DNA of 64,000 bases, taken from contig NZ_CDBH01000064.1 in NCBI RefSeq assembly GCF_000820305.1, positions 124,001 through 188,000 on the forward strand, in the 5' to 3' direction. Shown here piece by piece: positions 8,811 through 17,798 of the stretch (position 1 is the first letter of the stretch; every line of letters starts with the position of its first letter). Position numbers and translations under genes: made by a program. This DNA comes from Aeromonas dhakensis (lineage in GTDB: Bacteria > Pseudomonadota > Gammaproteobacteria > Enterobacterales > Aeromonadaceae). Below the pieces are notes generated by a model. It had not been told where the DNA came from. It was given only the letters and a program-made list of their open reading frames with translations, and made no database searches.

Positions 8811-8843
8811 ATAAAAAACCGGATCCTGGCAGCAGGATCCGGT
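8811..8843 (-). terminator. Terminator of the min operon
   Basis: ACCGGATCCTG / CAGGATCCGGT stem followed on the minus strand by six T residues, about 40 nt after the minE stop. Confidence 0.9.
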
Positions 8844-8881
8844 CTTCATTGGGGGAAAGGGTCACGCATAGGGCGTCAGGC

Positions 8882-9148
8882 TCATCCCTTCTTGTCGTCG
8901 GCGAAGGTGATGTTGAGCTCGAGTACCGACAGCTCATCACTCTTCTTGTCGAGCTGGACCGTGATCTTGTCAGGGTCTATCTCCACATATTTGCGGATCA
9001 CGTCGAGGATATCCTGCTTGAGCTGGGGCAGGTAATCCGGCCCCCCTCTGGATGAACGCTCGTGAGCCACGATGATCTGCAACCGCTCTTTGGCCAGTTG
9101 TGCGGTGCTCTGTTTCTTGTTGGAACGAAAATAATCCAATAATGACAT
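8882..9148 (-). CDS. minE: Cell division topological specificity factor MinE
   Basis: An 88-residue protein with the usual MinE layout: a basic membrane/MinD-contact N-terminus ([30 protein letters not shown]) and a topological-specificity C-terminus ([19 protein letters not shown]). It releases MinD from the membrane by stimulating its ATPase, which drives pole-to-pole oscillation. It follows minD after 2 nt, as the last gene of the minCDE operon. Confidence 0.97.
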   Translation of the reverse strand: MSLLDYFRSNKKQSTAQLAKERLQIIVAHERSSRGGPDYLPQLKQDILDVIRKYVEIDPDKITVQLDKKSDELSVLELNITFADDKKG

Positions 9149-9150
9149 GC

Positions 9151-9963
9151 TTAACTCCCGAACAGTCGGCTAAAGAAGCCCTTCTTCTCTTCTTCCAGAA
9201 AACGAAAATCCTTGGTGTCACCCAACAGGCGGGCAACGGCGTCCTCATAGGCCTGACCGGCATCGGACTCCTTGTCCAGGATGACGGGCTCGCCGGAGTT
9301 GGAGGCGCGCAGCACCGCCTGGGACTCCGGGATCACCCCGAGCAGTTTGATGGCCAGGATCTCCTGTACGTCCTGTACGCTCAGCATGTCGCCGCGGTTG
9401 ACGCGGGTCGGGCAGTAGCGGGTCAGCAGCAGGTGCTCCTTGATGGGGTCTTCGCCACGCTCGGCGCGACGGGACTTGGAGGCCAGGATGCCGAGGATGC
9501 GATCCGAGTCACGCACGGAGGAGACTTCCGGGTTGGTGGTGACAATAGCTTCATCGGCGAAGTAGAGCGCCATCAGGGCGCCGGCTTCGATCCCCGCCGG
9601 GGAGTCGCAGACGATGTAGTCGAACTGCATCTCGCTCAGCTGATCCAGGATCTTCTCGACCCCTTCGCGGGTGAGGGCATCCTTGTCCCGGGTCTGGGAG
9701 GCGGGCAGGATGAACAGGTTCTCGCAGCGCTTGTCCTTGATGAGGGCCTGGTTGAGGTTGGCCTCGCCATTGATGACGTTGACGAAGTCATACACCACGC
9801 GCCGCTCGCAGCCCATGATGAGGTCCAGGTTTCGCAGGCCAATGTCAAAATCGATGACCACTGTCTTGTGGCCACGCTGGGCTAAACCGGTACTCAGGGC
9901 CGCGCTGGTTGTGGTCTTGCCAACGCCACCTTTACCCGATGTAACGACTATGATTCGCGCCAT
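9151..9963 (-). CDS. minD: Septum site-determining ATPase MinD
   Basis: A 270-residue ParA/MinD ATPase with the deviant Walker [15 protein letters not shown] at residues 10-23, a switch region with CDSPAGIE near residue 120, and the C-terminal amphipathic membrane-targeting helix ([13 protein letters not shown]). It recruits MinC to the membrane and oscillates with MinE. Length equals the E. coli protein. It is 18 nt after minC. Confidence 0.98.
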   Translation of the reverse strand: MARIIVVTSGKGGVGKTTTSAALSTGLAQRGHKTVVIDFDIGLRNLDLIMGCERRVVYDFVNVINGEANLNQALIKDKRCENLFILPASQTRDKDALTREGVEKILDQLSEMQFDYIVCDSPAGIEAGALMALYFADEAIVTTNPEVSSVRDSDRILGILASKSRRAERGEDPIKEHLLLTRYCPTRVNRGDMLSVQDVQEILAIKLLGVIPESQAVLRASNSGEPVILDKESDAGQAYEDAVARLLGDTKDFRFLEEEKKGFFSRLFGS

Positions 9964-9981
9964 TCTCGCTTCCTTGTAACT

Positions 9982-10692
9982 CTATTTGATACGGTCTATA
10001 CGGAGTTGTTCGTTATCCAGCCGGACATGAACCGGCTGCTGGATGAGGCCGGCCGGCAATGCATCGCTGAGCTGGAAGGTGCCAGCGATGGAGAGCAGCT
10101 CGGCCTGCAGTTGCTGGCAATAAATCCGTGCCTGGGAGTTGCCCTTGGCGCCGGCAATGGCCCTGCCGCGCAGAGTGCCATAAATATGAATACTGTCGTC
10201 GGCGATGACTTCGGCGCCCGGGCTGACCGAGCCCAGCACCACCAGCGAGGTGCCGGCGGCATAGAGCTGCTGGCCTGAGCGAACCGGGCCCACATGCACC
10301 TTGCTCGCTATCACCGGTGCCGGCACGGGTTTCGCTTCTACGATGGGGGCCGGTGCCGGTTCTGGCTGGGGTTCGGCCTTGCGGCTCTTGCCGGAGGCCA
10401 TCACCGCCAGCCCTGCCGCCTTGGCGGCTGTCTTCATCGCCTCGTTCTGGGCCCCCGTGATCCCGACCAGCACGAAGTCTTCCGATTCCACCAGCTCCTT
10501 GAGCTGTTCGAAGTCGGGGATCTCGGTGAGCCGTTCCACATTGATGACGAGGGGGGCACAATTAAAGAACTGGGGCGCCTGGGCCACTTTGGCCGCCAGC
10601 AACTGGCGGATCCGCTCAGGCTTGCCATCGCTGATATGCAACACAGAAATAGTGAAGGTGGTCCCTTTCAATTCGTTATCGCGCTCAACCAT
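9982..10692 (-). CDS. minC: Septum site-determining protein MinC
   Basis: The FtsZ-antagonist of the Min system, 236 residues. The N-terminal domain (FTISVLHISDGKPERIRQLL) is joined by a Pro/Ala/Glu-rich linker near residues 110-130 to the C-terminal beta-helix with the GPVRSGQQLYAAGTSLVVLGSVSPGAEVIADDSIHIYGTLRGRA signature. The start is placed at MVERDNEL with GGGGAAG upstream; a 15-codon extension is possible but has no support. First gene of minCDE. Confidence 0.96.
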   Translation of the reverse strand: MVERDNELKGTTFTISVLHISDGKPERIRQLLAAKVAQAPQFFNCAPLVINVERLTEIPDFEQLKELVESEDFVLVGITGAQNEAMKTAAKAAGLAVMASGKSRKAEPQPEPAPAPIVEAKPVPAPVIASKVHVGPVRSGQQLYAAGTSLVVLGSVSPGAEVIADDSIHIYGTLRGRAIAGAKGNSQARIYCQQLQAELLSIAGTFQLSDALPAGLIQQPVHVRLDNEQLRIDRIK

Positions 10693-10799
10693 GAATCTTC
10701 CCCGAGACAGAGACGGTAATCCGTTATTGTTATTCAATTCCTGATGTTATAGTTTGCCATCCTCAGAGGCAATAAACCGGTTGGATTATATCAATTTCC

Positions 10800-11081
10800 A
10801 TGTTGTGTGCAGTCTATAAAAGTCGCAAAAAAGCCGAGACCTATCTTTTTGTTGAAAGAAGAGAGGACTTTTCCCGCGTACCCGAGGTGCTGATGAGTAC
10901 ATTCGGCCGTCCCGAACTGGTATTGATGACCAAACTGGACCCAGCCAAGCCCTTGGGGATCGCCTCCACCAGCCGGGTGATGGAGGCGCTGCAGAGTCAG
11001 GGCTTCTATCTGCAGATGCCCCCTCCGCCGGAAAACCTGCTGGAGCAGCACAAGGCTCAATTGAAGGCCGAACGGAAATGA
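10800..11081 (+). CDS. ycgL: YcgL domain-containing protein
   Basis: A 93-residue protein of the YcgL family (MLCAVYKSRKKAETYLFVE, LDPAKPLG near residue 50), small cytoplasmic proteins of unknown role. As in E. coli it lies divergent from minC. Its stop overlaps the start of the transglycosylase gene by 4 nt (ATGA). Confidence 0.92.
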   Translation: MLCAVYKSRKKAETYLFVERREDFSRVPEVLMSTFGRPELVLMTKLDPAKPLGIASTSRVMEALQSQGFYLQMPPPPENLLEQHKAQLKAERK

Positions 11082-12037
11082 AGAGGCGGCTGGCACTGCT
11101 GCTGATGGGGGGATTGTCGAGCCACCCGCTGCAGGCCAGCCCCGATTTTGACCATTATGTGACGGGCCTCAAACAGGAGGCCCTGGCCGCCGGGATCCAG
11201 CCCGCGACCATTGCTGCCGCCTTCGCCGATATTCATCTGATCGAGGTCGCCATTCGGCACGATAAAAATCAGCCGGAATTTAAACAGACCCTCGCCACTT
11301 ATATTTCCAACGCGGTGCCGCAGTGGAAAGTCAATCAAGCCAAACGCCTATATCGTCAGTATTTGCCGCTGCTCACAAAAATAGGGGCGGAATATGATGT
11401 GCAACCCCGCTTTATTGTCGCCCTGTGGGGCATTGAAACCAATTTCGGCAAATTGACCGGCAAATATCCGCTGGTCTCGTCGCTGGCGACCCTGGCCTGG
11501 GAGGGGCGCCGTGAGGCCTTCTTCAAGGGGCAGCTGTTCGATACCCTGCGCATGCTGGAAGAGGAGCCGATCACCCCGGCCGAGCTCAAGGGCTCCTGGG
11601 CCGGCGCCATGGGACAGGTGCAGTTCATGCCCTCATCCTTCCGTCAATACGCGGTCGACCAGGACGGTGACGGCAAGAAGGATCTGTGGGGGACGCCGGC
11701 GGATGTGTTTGGTTCGGCAGCCAATTATCTGCGCCAGAACGGCTGGCACGGGGATGAAACCTGGGGGCGCCGGGTGAGGGTGCCCACCGGTCTGGATCCT
11801 GCGCTGGTCGGGCTTGAAGATACCCGAACGCTGTCGGCATGGCAGGCCCTCGGGGTACGCAAGGCAGATGGTGGCGATTTGCCCGCGGTGAAGATGCAGG
11901 CCTCGCTGGTGCAGCCCGACGGGGCAGGGGGCGCTGCCTATCTTGCCTATCCCAATTATCGGGTGCTGCGTGACTGGAATCGCTCCCACTATTTCGTGGT
12001 GGCGGTGGGGACCCTGGCCGATCGCCTGATGGAATAA
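11078..12037 (+). CDS. Periplasmic lytic murein transglycosylase, MltB/GH103-like
   Basis: A 319-residue lytic transglycosylase cutting the MurNAc-GlcNAc bond with 1,6-anhydro product. It has a short signal peptide (RLALLLMGGLSSHPLQA) without a lipobox, so it is probably soluble in the periplasm rather than a lipoprotein like MltB. Family landmarks are FIVALWGIETNFGKLTGKYP with the catalytic Glu near residue 120, GSWAGAMGQVQFMPSSF near residue 175 and the DGDGKKDLW segment. There is no C-terminal peptidoglycan-binding domain. Translationally coupled to ycgL. Confidence 0.9.
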   Translation: MKRRLALLLMGGLSSHPLQASPDFDHYVTGLKQEALAAGIQPATIAAAFADIHLIEVAIRHDKNQPEFKQTLATYISNAVPQWKVNQAKRLYRQYLPLLTKIGAEYDVQPRFIVALWGIETNFGKLTGKYPLVSSLATLAWEGRREAFFKGQLFDTLRMLEEEPITPAELKGSWAGAMGQVQFMPSSFRQYAVDQDGDGKKDLWGTPADVFGSAANYLRQNGWHGDETWGRRVRVPTGLDPALVGLEDTRTLSAWQALGVRKADGGDLPAVKMQASLVQPDGAGGAAYLAYPNYRVLRDWNRSHYFVVAVGTLADRLME

Positions 12038-12156
12038 GCCCGAGGCGCTCTGGCCATCAATCTCGGCCGGGCTGCAGGATGGCCCCGGAAATTAGCGAGC
12101 CAGCCCCAGGGAAATGGCGCCATGAGGAAGGTGATGAGCGGGAAATAATGGGCAAT

Positions 12157-12183
12157 AAAAAAGGCGGGAATTCCCGCCTTTTG
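12157..12183. terminator. Bidirectional terminator
   Basis: AAAAAAGGCGGGAA / TTCCCGCCTTTT inverted repeat between the convergent transglycosylase and L-serine dehydratase genes. Confidence 0.85.
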
Positions 12184-12200
12184 CGTTTGCCGTTATCTGC

Positions 12201-13571
12201 TTAGTCGCAGGCAACCTGCATCACCTTGATGGCCAGGCCACCGCGGGAGGTTTCACGGTACTTGGAGTCCATGTCCTTGCCGGTGATGTACATGGTCTCG
12301 ATCACCTTGTCCAGCGAGACGCGCGGCTTGGAGGTGCGACGCAGCGCCATGCGGGAGGCGTTGACCGCCTTCATGGCGGCGATGGCGTTGCGCTCGATGC
12401 AGGGCACCTGCACCTGGCCGGCGACAGGGTCACAGGTCAGACCCAGGTTGTGCTCCATGCCGATCTCGGCGGCCTCACAGACGTGCTCGGGGCTGCCGCC
12501 CATCAGCTCGGTCAGGCCGGCGGCGGCCATGGAGCAGGAGACGCCCACCTCACCCTGGCAGCCCACTTCGGCGCCGGAGATGGAGGCGTTCATCTTGTAG
12601 AGCATGCCGACGGCAGCCGCAGCCAGATAGAAGCGGGTGTAGTCGTCACGGCCAACCGGCTGGATGAACTTGTCGTAGTAGGCCAGCACGGCCGGGATGA
12701 TGCCGGCGGCGCCGTTGGTCGGCGCGGTCACCACACGGCCACCGGCCGCGTTCTCTTCACTCACCGCCAGGGCAAACATGTTGACCCAGTCGACGATGTT
12801 CATCGGATCGTTGGAGAGGTTCTCGTTGGTGGTCAGCTGGCGATAGAGCGGCGCAGCGCGGCGCGGTACGCGCAGCGGGCCGGAGAGGACGCCCTCGGTG
12901 CGGCAGCCGCGCTCGATCCCTTCACGCATGGTGGTCCAGATCTTGCCGAGCTTCTTGTAGATCTCTTCCGGGGTGTTGAAGCACTTCTCGTTCTCCATCA
13001 TCAGGGCGGAGATGGAGAGGCCGGTCTGGCTGCAGTGGGCGATGAGCTCGGCCGCGCTCTTGAACGGGTAGCTGACGGACATGTCGCCGCTGTCGCCCTT
13101 GCCGAAGTTCTCTTCGTCAACGATGAAACCACCGCCGATGGAGTAGTAGGTCTTGCTGTAGACGGCTTCGTCTTCGATGAAGGCGGTCAGCTTCATGCCG
13201 TTCTCGTGCAGCGGCAGGGCTTCGTCATGGAACACCATGGCGTCGCGCGGGAAGCTGACGGTATGGCAGTGCAGGCCGATGGGCAGACGACCGGTCTGTT
13301 CGACGCGGGAGATGAACTCGGGGATGCCGTCGATATCGACATTTTCCGGCAGGTTGCCCGCCAGACCCATGATGATAGCGGTATCGGTGTGGTGACCTTT
13401 ACCGGTCCAGGAGAGTGAGCCGTAGACATCGACCTGGATCCGGGTGATGTCACGGATCTTGCCGCCTGCACGCAGTTCATCCACGAACTGTTTGGCTGCC
13501 TTCATCGGGCCGACAGTGTGGGAAGAGGAGGGGCCAACACCGATTTTGAAGATATCAAAAACGCTGATCAT
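12201..13571 (-). CDS. sdaA: L-serine dehydratase (L-serine ammonia-lyase), iron-sulfur type
   Basis: Deaminates L-serine to pyruvate using an oxygen-labile [4Fe-4S] cluster. The 456-residue chain has the beta domain ([28 protein letters not shown]) and the alpha domain ([26 protein letters not shown] is split here as [10 protein letters not shown]). The cluster cysteines lie in [16 protein letters not shown] and [14 protein letters not shown]. Close over its full length to E. coli SdaA. It is immediately downstream of a second, divergent copy on the same strand; a 276-bp gap with a terminator separates them, so they are probably independently expressed. Confidence 0.95.
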   Translation of the reverse strand: MISVFDIFKIGVGPSSSHTVGPMKAAKQFVDELRAGGKIRDITRIQVDVYGSLSWTGKGHHTDTAIIMGLAGNLPENVDIDGIPEFISRVEQTGRLPIGLHCHTVSFPRDAMVFHDEALPLHENGMKLTAFIEDEAVYSKTYYSIGGGFIVDEENFGKGDSGDMSVSYPFKSAAELIAHCSQTGLSISALMMENEKCFNTPEEIYKKLGKIWTTMREGIERGCRTEGVLSGPLRVPRRAAPLYRQLTTNENLSNDPMNIVDWVNMFALAVSEENAAGGRVVTAPTNGAAGIIPAVLAYYDKFIQPVGRDDYTRFYLAAAAVGMLYKMNASISGAEVGCQGEVGVSCSMAAAGLTELMGGSPEHVCEAAEIGMEHNLGLTCDPVAGQVQVPCIERNAIAAMKAVNASRMALRRTSKPRVSLDKVIETMYITGKDMDSKYRETSRGGLAIKVMQVACD

Positions 13572-13791
13572 GTAACAATTACCTCAGGATAGAAGGGGGC
13601 GCCATGCCCACTCGCAGAAACGGGGTGATCCATGGGACGAGGGCGTCGTCGCCGAGGTCAATGAACCAGATAACCACAGTGTAACGGCTCAAAGCCCAAA
13701 AAAAGTTGAAATAGATCTATTTTTGTTGAATCAGAGCGGCGAGTATAAAATTTATTTTGATGCTTATCCATTTTGTTAAGCGTTTGCCCAT

Positions 13792-13819
13792 AAAAATACC
13801 CGACAATGCCGGGTATTTA
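13792..13819 (-). terminator. Terminator of the second serine dehydratase gene
   Basis: AAATACCCGG / CGGGTATTTTT hairpin on the minus strand, 29 nt after the stop codon. Confidence 0.8.
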
Positions 13820-13847
13820 GGAACCAAATGGAGCAAATTACCGATTT

Positions 13848-15230
13848 TTAACACTCGGTAATGTTAACCGCCAGGCCACCACGGGCCGTTTCCTTGTATT
13901 TGGTCTTCATGTCGTTGCCGGTTTCCCACATGGTTTTGATCACTTTGTCCAGCGACACCTTGTGCTCGCCGGTGCCGCGCAGGGCGAGGCGGGCGGCGTT
14001 GATCGCCTTGACCGCCCCCATGGCATTGCGCTCGATACAGGGCACCTGCACCTGGCCGCCCACCGGATCACAGGTGAGACCCAGGTTGTGCTCCATGCCT
14101 ATTTCGGCGGCGTTTTCGACAATCGCCGGGCTACCACCCAGGATCTCGGTCAGCGCCCCCGCGGCCATGGAGCAGGCCACCCCCACTTCCCCCTGGCAGC
14201 CCACTTCCGCACCCGAGAGGGAGGCGTTCTTCTTGTAGAGGATGCCGATGGCGGCGGCGGTGAGGAAGTAGCTCAGCAGCAGCTCGTCATCCACCTTGCG
14301 CACGAAACGATCGTAATAGTGCAGCACGGCGGGAATGATGCCGGCGGCACCGTTGGTGGGGGCGGTCACCACCCGACCGCCGGCGGCGTTCTCCTCATTG
14401 ACGGCCAGCGCGAACAGATCCACCCACTCCATCACCATCAGCGGATCCTTGTTGAAATTGGTCTCGCAGCTGAGCTGGCGATAGAGGGCCGGCGCCCGCC
14501 GTTTCACCTTGAGCCCGCCGGGCAACACCCCCTCGCTGCGACAGCCACGCTCGACGCAACCCTGCATCGCCTGCCAGATCTTGCGCAGGCCCGCCTTGAT
14601 CTCGGCCTCCGTGCGAAACACCTTCTCGTTGGCCAGCATCAGGCCGGAGATGGAGAGGCCGCTCTCCTGGCAGTGGGCCAGCAGCTGGGCGCCGCTCTCG
14701 AACGGGTAGGGAACGGGGTGGGCCGCATCGAAGCGGGCGGCCTCCTCCTTGGCGTTGGCGAAGTGGCTCTCCTCGATGATGAAGCCGCCACCGATGGAGT
14801 AGTAGGTCTGCTCGAGCAGCAGCTGTTCACCGGCGAAGGCGCGCAGGGTCATGCCGTTGGAGTGGGCGGGCAGGGTCTTGCGCCGGTTGAAGATGATGGC
14901 GCCGCTGCGGGCGAACTGGCTGGGCTGCTCCCCCGCCAGCCGCAGCGACTGGCTGCGCTCCACCTCGGCCAGGAAGGCGGGAATGGCCTCGATGTCCACC
15001 GACTCGGGTTCAAAACCGGCCAGCCCCAGGATGATGGCCTTGCCGGTGCCATGGCCCTTGCCGGTCTGGCCGAGGGAGCCGTAGCACTCCACTTCTACCC
15101 GTTCGGTCCGGGGCAGCAGCCCCTGTTGCTTGAGTGCGATGACGAAGGCGTAAGAGGCGCGCATCGGCCCCACGGTATGAGAAGAAGAGGGACCGATCCC
15201 GATGGAAAACAGGTCGAAGACACTGATCAT
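13848..15230 (-). CDS. L-serine dehydratase paralogue, iron-sulfur type
   Basis: A second one-chain L-serine ammonia-lyase, 460 residues, starting [25 protein letters not shown]. It keeps every cluster-associated segment ([31 protein letters not shown]). It differs from the neighbouring copy by an insertion near residue 190 ([17 protein letters not shown]), a more basic [13 protein letters not shown] segment and an INITEC-like C-terminus (NITEC). The start is chosen at the family-standard MISVFD; a frame extending to 15338 is judged untranslated. The paralogue may have different oxygen tolerance or induction; this is inference. Confidence 0.93.
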   Translation of the reverse strand: MISVFDLFSIGIGPSSSHTVGPMRASYAFVIALKQQGLLPRTERVEVECYGSLGQTGKGHGTGKAIILGLAGFEPESVDIEAIPAFLAEVERSQSLRLAGEQPSQFARSGAIIFNRRKTLPAHSNGMTLRAFAGEQLLLEQTYYSIGGGFIIEESHFANAKEEAARFDAAHPVPYPFESGAQLLAHCQESGLSISGLMLANEKVFRTEAEIKAGLRKIWQAMQGCVERGCRSEGVLPGGLKVKRRAPALYRQLSCETNFNKDPLMVMEWVDLFALAVNEENAAGGRVVTAPTNGAAGIIPAVLHYYDRFVRKVDDELLLSYFLTAAAIGILYKKNASLSGAEVGCQGEVGVACSMAAGALTEILGGSPAIVENAAEIGMEHNLGLTCDPVGGQVQVPCIERNAMGAVKAINAARLALRGTGEHKVSLDKVIKTMWETGNDMKTKYKETARGGLAVNITEC

Positions 15231-15373
15231 GACACCACTCCGATTATGGGTTTCGTCTAAATATTGTAAATTTTTTGTAGTCGATGGAAAGCGGGAAAAC
15301 CGAGGGGTGTGATGGCGGCACGCAAATGAGGGGGTCACGGCGAAGGGTTGTCGAGACGGGAAGGGGATCAGAT

Positions 15374-15401
15374 GAAAAAGAGCGGACTCGGGTCCGCTCT
15401 C
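15374..15401 (-). terminator. Terminator of ppnP
   Basis: GAGCGGAC / GTCCGCTC stem with a 4-nt loop and TTTTTC on the minus strand. Confidence 0.85.
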
Positions 15402-15432
15402 TTATCCACCTGGGCTGCAGCTTGTCTGCGGC

Positions 15433-15717
15433 TTAGTCGAGGAACTCGCACAGATAGGCGGTGGGGGTCTTCACTTCCAGCTTGAAGGAGGAGTGGCCGG
15501 CCACGTCGAAGGATTGGCCCTGCTCATAGGTGTGCCACTCATCTTCATCGGCCAGCTGGATGGTAAGGGCACCCTTGACCACCGTCATCCGCTCGGGGGC
15601 GGCGGTATTGAACTGGTAGTGACCCGCTTCCATCACACCGACGGTCGCTTTGTCCCCTTTTTGCTCGAAACCGATGGATTTTACATTTCCGTCAAAATAT
15701 TCGTTAACTTTCAGCAT
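15433..15717 (-). CDS. ppnP: Pyrimidine/purine nucleoside phosphorylase PpnP
   Basis: A 94-residue single-cupin protein (UPF0345/YaiE family). It phosphorolyses a broad set of nucleosides to the free base and ribose-1-phosphate. Family segments are LKVNEYFDGNVKSIGFE at the N-terminus and PERMTVVKGALTI plus YEQGQSFDVAGHSSF in the cupin core. It is monocistronic, with its own terminator. Its purine-salvage role is thematically close to the purine island at the other end of the window, but no physical link is seen. Confidence 0.93.
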   Translation of the reverse strand: MLKVNEYFDGNVKSIGFEQKGDKATVGVMEAGHYQFNTAAPERMTVVKGALTIQLADEDEWHTYEQGQSFDVAGHSSFKLEVKTPTAYLCEFLD

Positions 15718-15986
15718 GTTTTCATCCCTGTATGCACATTTGCCACGTCAAAATAGCACAATGTTTTGTCAGTTGTCATGATGAAAGCGGGAAAAATCGC
15801 CGTGTTCCTTTTGAATCTTAACTTTATTGCAAACTTATCAATAACTCCCGTTAACGATTTGGCGATTTCAAACAGCCAATAAATATGAGATAAAGCGCGC
15901 GCTCAGGAGAATGGACAGCTGTTCTTCCCCTGTTTGGTTGATTGCACTGGGAAAGTGTAAATAATTGCTACATAAAGGAACATTCT

Positions 15987-17225
15987 GTGTTAACAAAAGG
16001 ACTCATTAAGAACGTTGGCTTCCAGGTCGTGGTTGCCATGGTGCTGGGGGCACTGGTGGGGGCGTTCATGGGTGAACAAGCCACCGTGTTCGCACCGCTC
16101 GGTACTCTCTTTATCCAGCTCATCAAGATGCTGGTGATCCCGCTGGTGGCGGTGGCCATCCTGTCGGGGGCAGCCAATCTGGGGGCCAGCCCGGCAGCAG
16201 GCAAGATTGGCGTCACCACGCTGGCCTTCTTCCTCGGCACCTCGGCGCTGGCGGTGCTGCTGGCACTGGTGATGGGGCAGATCTTCAAACCCGGGATCGG
16301 GGTCGAGTTCGGCTCCATGGCCTCCATGTTCTCCGGTGACTATTCCGACAAGGGCGCCCTGCCCGATGCGGTTGCCACCCTGCTCGGGATGATCCCGACC
16401 AACGTCTTCCAGTCGCTCAACGAAGCCAACATCCTGCAGATCCTGGTGTTCTGCATGTTCCTCGGCATCGCGCTGGCCAAGCAGCCCCGCGAGCGGGCCA
16501 AGCCGCTGGTCGATGGTTTGAACACCCTGGTGGATGCCTTCGTCTGGATGATCAACAAGGTGATGCTGATTGCGCCGCTCGGCGTGTTCGGCCTGATGGC
16601 CGACGCCATCGGCACCTACGGCTTCGACGTGCTGACCCTGGTGATCAAGCTGTTCGTGGTCTATCTGGCCGCCATCCTGATCTTCGGTTTCGTGGTCTAT
16701 CCGCTGCTGGTCATGATCTTCTCCAACACCCCGGTGCGCAAGTACCTGTCGGCCATGAAGAAGCCGCAGATCGTCGCCTTCTCCACCGCCTCTTCCATGG
16801 CGACCTTGCCGGTCAACATGGAGACCTGCGAGAAAGAGCTGAAGGTGAGCAATGCCACGGCCTCTTTCGTGCTGCCGCTGGGTGCCACCATCAACATGAG
16901 CGGCAACGCCATCTATTACGGTCTGGTCGCCATCTTCTTCGCCCAGGTCTATCAGATCGATCTCTCCATGGGTGCCTGGGCCGCCATCATAGTGACCGCC
17001 ACCCTGGGGGCTATCGGTCAGGCCGGCGTACCTGGCCCGAGCTTCCTGGTGGTCGCCGTGCTGCTGGCCGCCGGGATCCCCATCGAGGGACTGCCGCTGT
17101 TGTTTGCGCTGGATCGTCTGTTCGACATGATCCGTACCGCCCTCAACATCACCGGTGATGCGGCCTGCGCCGTCATCGTCGACCGCTACAGCCCGGATTA
17201 CGATCCGGACCGCTGGAACAAATAA
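15987..17225 (+). CDS. Dicarboxylate/amino acid:cation symporter (DAACS family)
   Basis: A secondary transporter of 412 residues with eight or so membrane segments and the two re-entrant loops typical of GltP/DctA/SstT proteins. HP1 carries STASSMATLPVNMETC (near residue 265) and TM7 carries NMSGNAIYYG where glutamate carriers have NMDGT. A GTG start is preferred because AAGGA lies upstream and the segment LTKGLIKNVGFQ begins the typical N-terminus. The substrate is not determinable; loss of the Asp in the NMDGT motif argues against a classic glutamate/aspartate carrier. Confidence 0.88.
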   Translation: MLTKGLIKNVGFQVVVAMVLGALVGAFMGEQATVFAPLGTLFIQLIKMLVIPLVAVAILSGAANLGASPAAGKIGVTTLAFFLGTSALAVLLALVMGQIFKPGIGVEFGSMASMFSGDYSDKGALPDAVATLLGMIPTNVFQSLNEANILQILVFCMFLGIALAKQPRERAKPLVDGLNTLVDAFVWMINKVMLIAPLGVFGLMADAIGTYGFDVLTLVIKLFVVYLAAILIFGFVVYPLLVMIFSNTPVRKYLSAMKKPQIVAFSTASSMATLPVNMETCEKELKVSNATASFVLPLGATINMSGNAIYYGLVAIFFAQVYQIDLSMGAWAAIIVTATLGAIGQAGVPGPSFLVVAVLLAAGIPIEGLPLLFALDRLFDMIRTALNITGDAACAVIVDRYSPDYDPDRWNK

Positions 17226-17238
17226 TCCAGTTGCAATG

Positions 17239-17264
17239 AAAAGGGGCCCGCGGGCCCCTTTTTT
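17239..17264. terminator. Bidirectional terminator
   Basis: AAAAGGGGCCC / GGGCCCCTTTT hairpin between the symporter gene and the convergent MerR-family gene. Confidence 0.9.
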
Positions 17265-17281
17265 ATGCTTGTCTGTTTGCC

Positions 17282-17677
17282 TCAGCCGAGCTGCTCCAGC
17301 GCCTGCTGGCAGCGCTGCTCGGCGGCGTCCAGCTCCAGCAGCACCATCTTGATGTCTTCCAGCTGCTGCTGCAGGGTATCCCGCTTGTCGGCCACCAGTC
17401 CAAGCATGGTCTGCAGCTGGGTACGGCTGCTCTTGTCCGCATCGTAGAGATCGAACAGATCGCGGATGTCCGCCAGGCTGAACCCCAGTCGCTTGCCGCG
17501 CAGGGTGAGCTTGAGCCGCACTCTGTCCTGACGGCTGTAGATCCGGGTCTGCCCCTGACGAGCAGGATTCAAAAGTCCCTGATCTTCATAAAAACGAATA
17601 CTTCGGGTCGTAACATCAAATTCACGGGCCAGTTCGCTGATGCTGTAGGTCCGTTTGTCATCCTTGGTTCGGTTCAT
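17282..17677 (-). CDS. MerR-family regulator, LiuR-like
   Basis: A 131-residue regulator with the MerR winged helix (YSISELAREFDVTTRSIRFYEDQGLL), a basic wing (NPARQGQTRIYSRQDRVRLKLTLRGKRLGFSL) and a long coiled-coil C-terminus (residues 85-125, QQQLEDIKMVLLELDAAE). It resembles LiuR, which controls leucine/branched-chain acid catabolism, and it lacks the metal-binding cysteine loop of metal sensors. It is divergent from a thiolase, as expected for such a regulator. Confidence 0.85.
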   Translation of the reverse strand: MNRTKDDKRTYSISELAREFDVTTRSIRFYEDQGLLNPARQGQTRIYSRQDRVRLKLTLRGKRLGFSLADIRDLFDLYDADKSSRTQLQTMLGLVADKRDTLQQQLEDIKMVLLELDAAEQRCQQALEQLG

Positions 17678-17710
17678 GGCGCTATCTTGACTGTCAATCC
17701 TGGCTGGCAC

Positions 17711-17727
17711 CTTACCCAAACGTCAAC
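17711..17727. promoter_or_regulatory. Possible LiuR-type operator
   Basis: On the minus strand this reads GTTGACGTTTGGGTAAG, a degenerate dyad similar in style to MerR/LiuR sites (TTGACG...). It lies in the 121-bp spacer between the divergent MerR gene and the thiolase gene. The family of the regulator and the position suggest it; no binding can be shown. Confidence 0.3.
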
Positions 17728-17798
17728 TGCCCCGCAAGTCTTGTTCCCGCGACGGCGGCGGCATATGTTATCTCAATGTAACAAGGAGAGTACAATTG

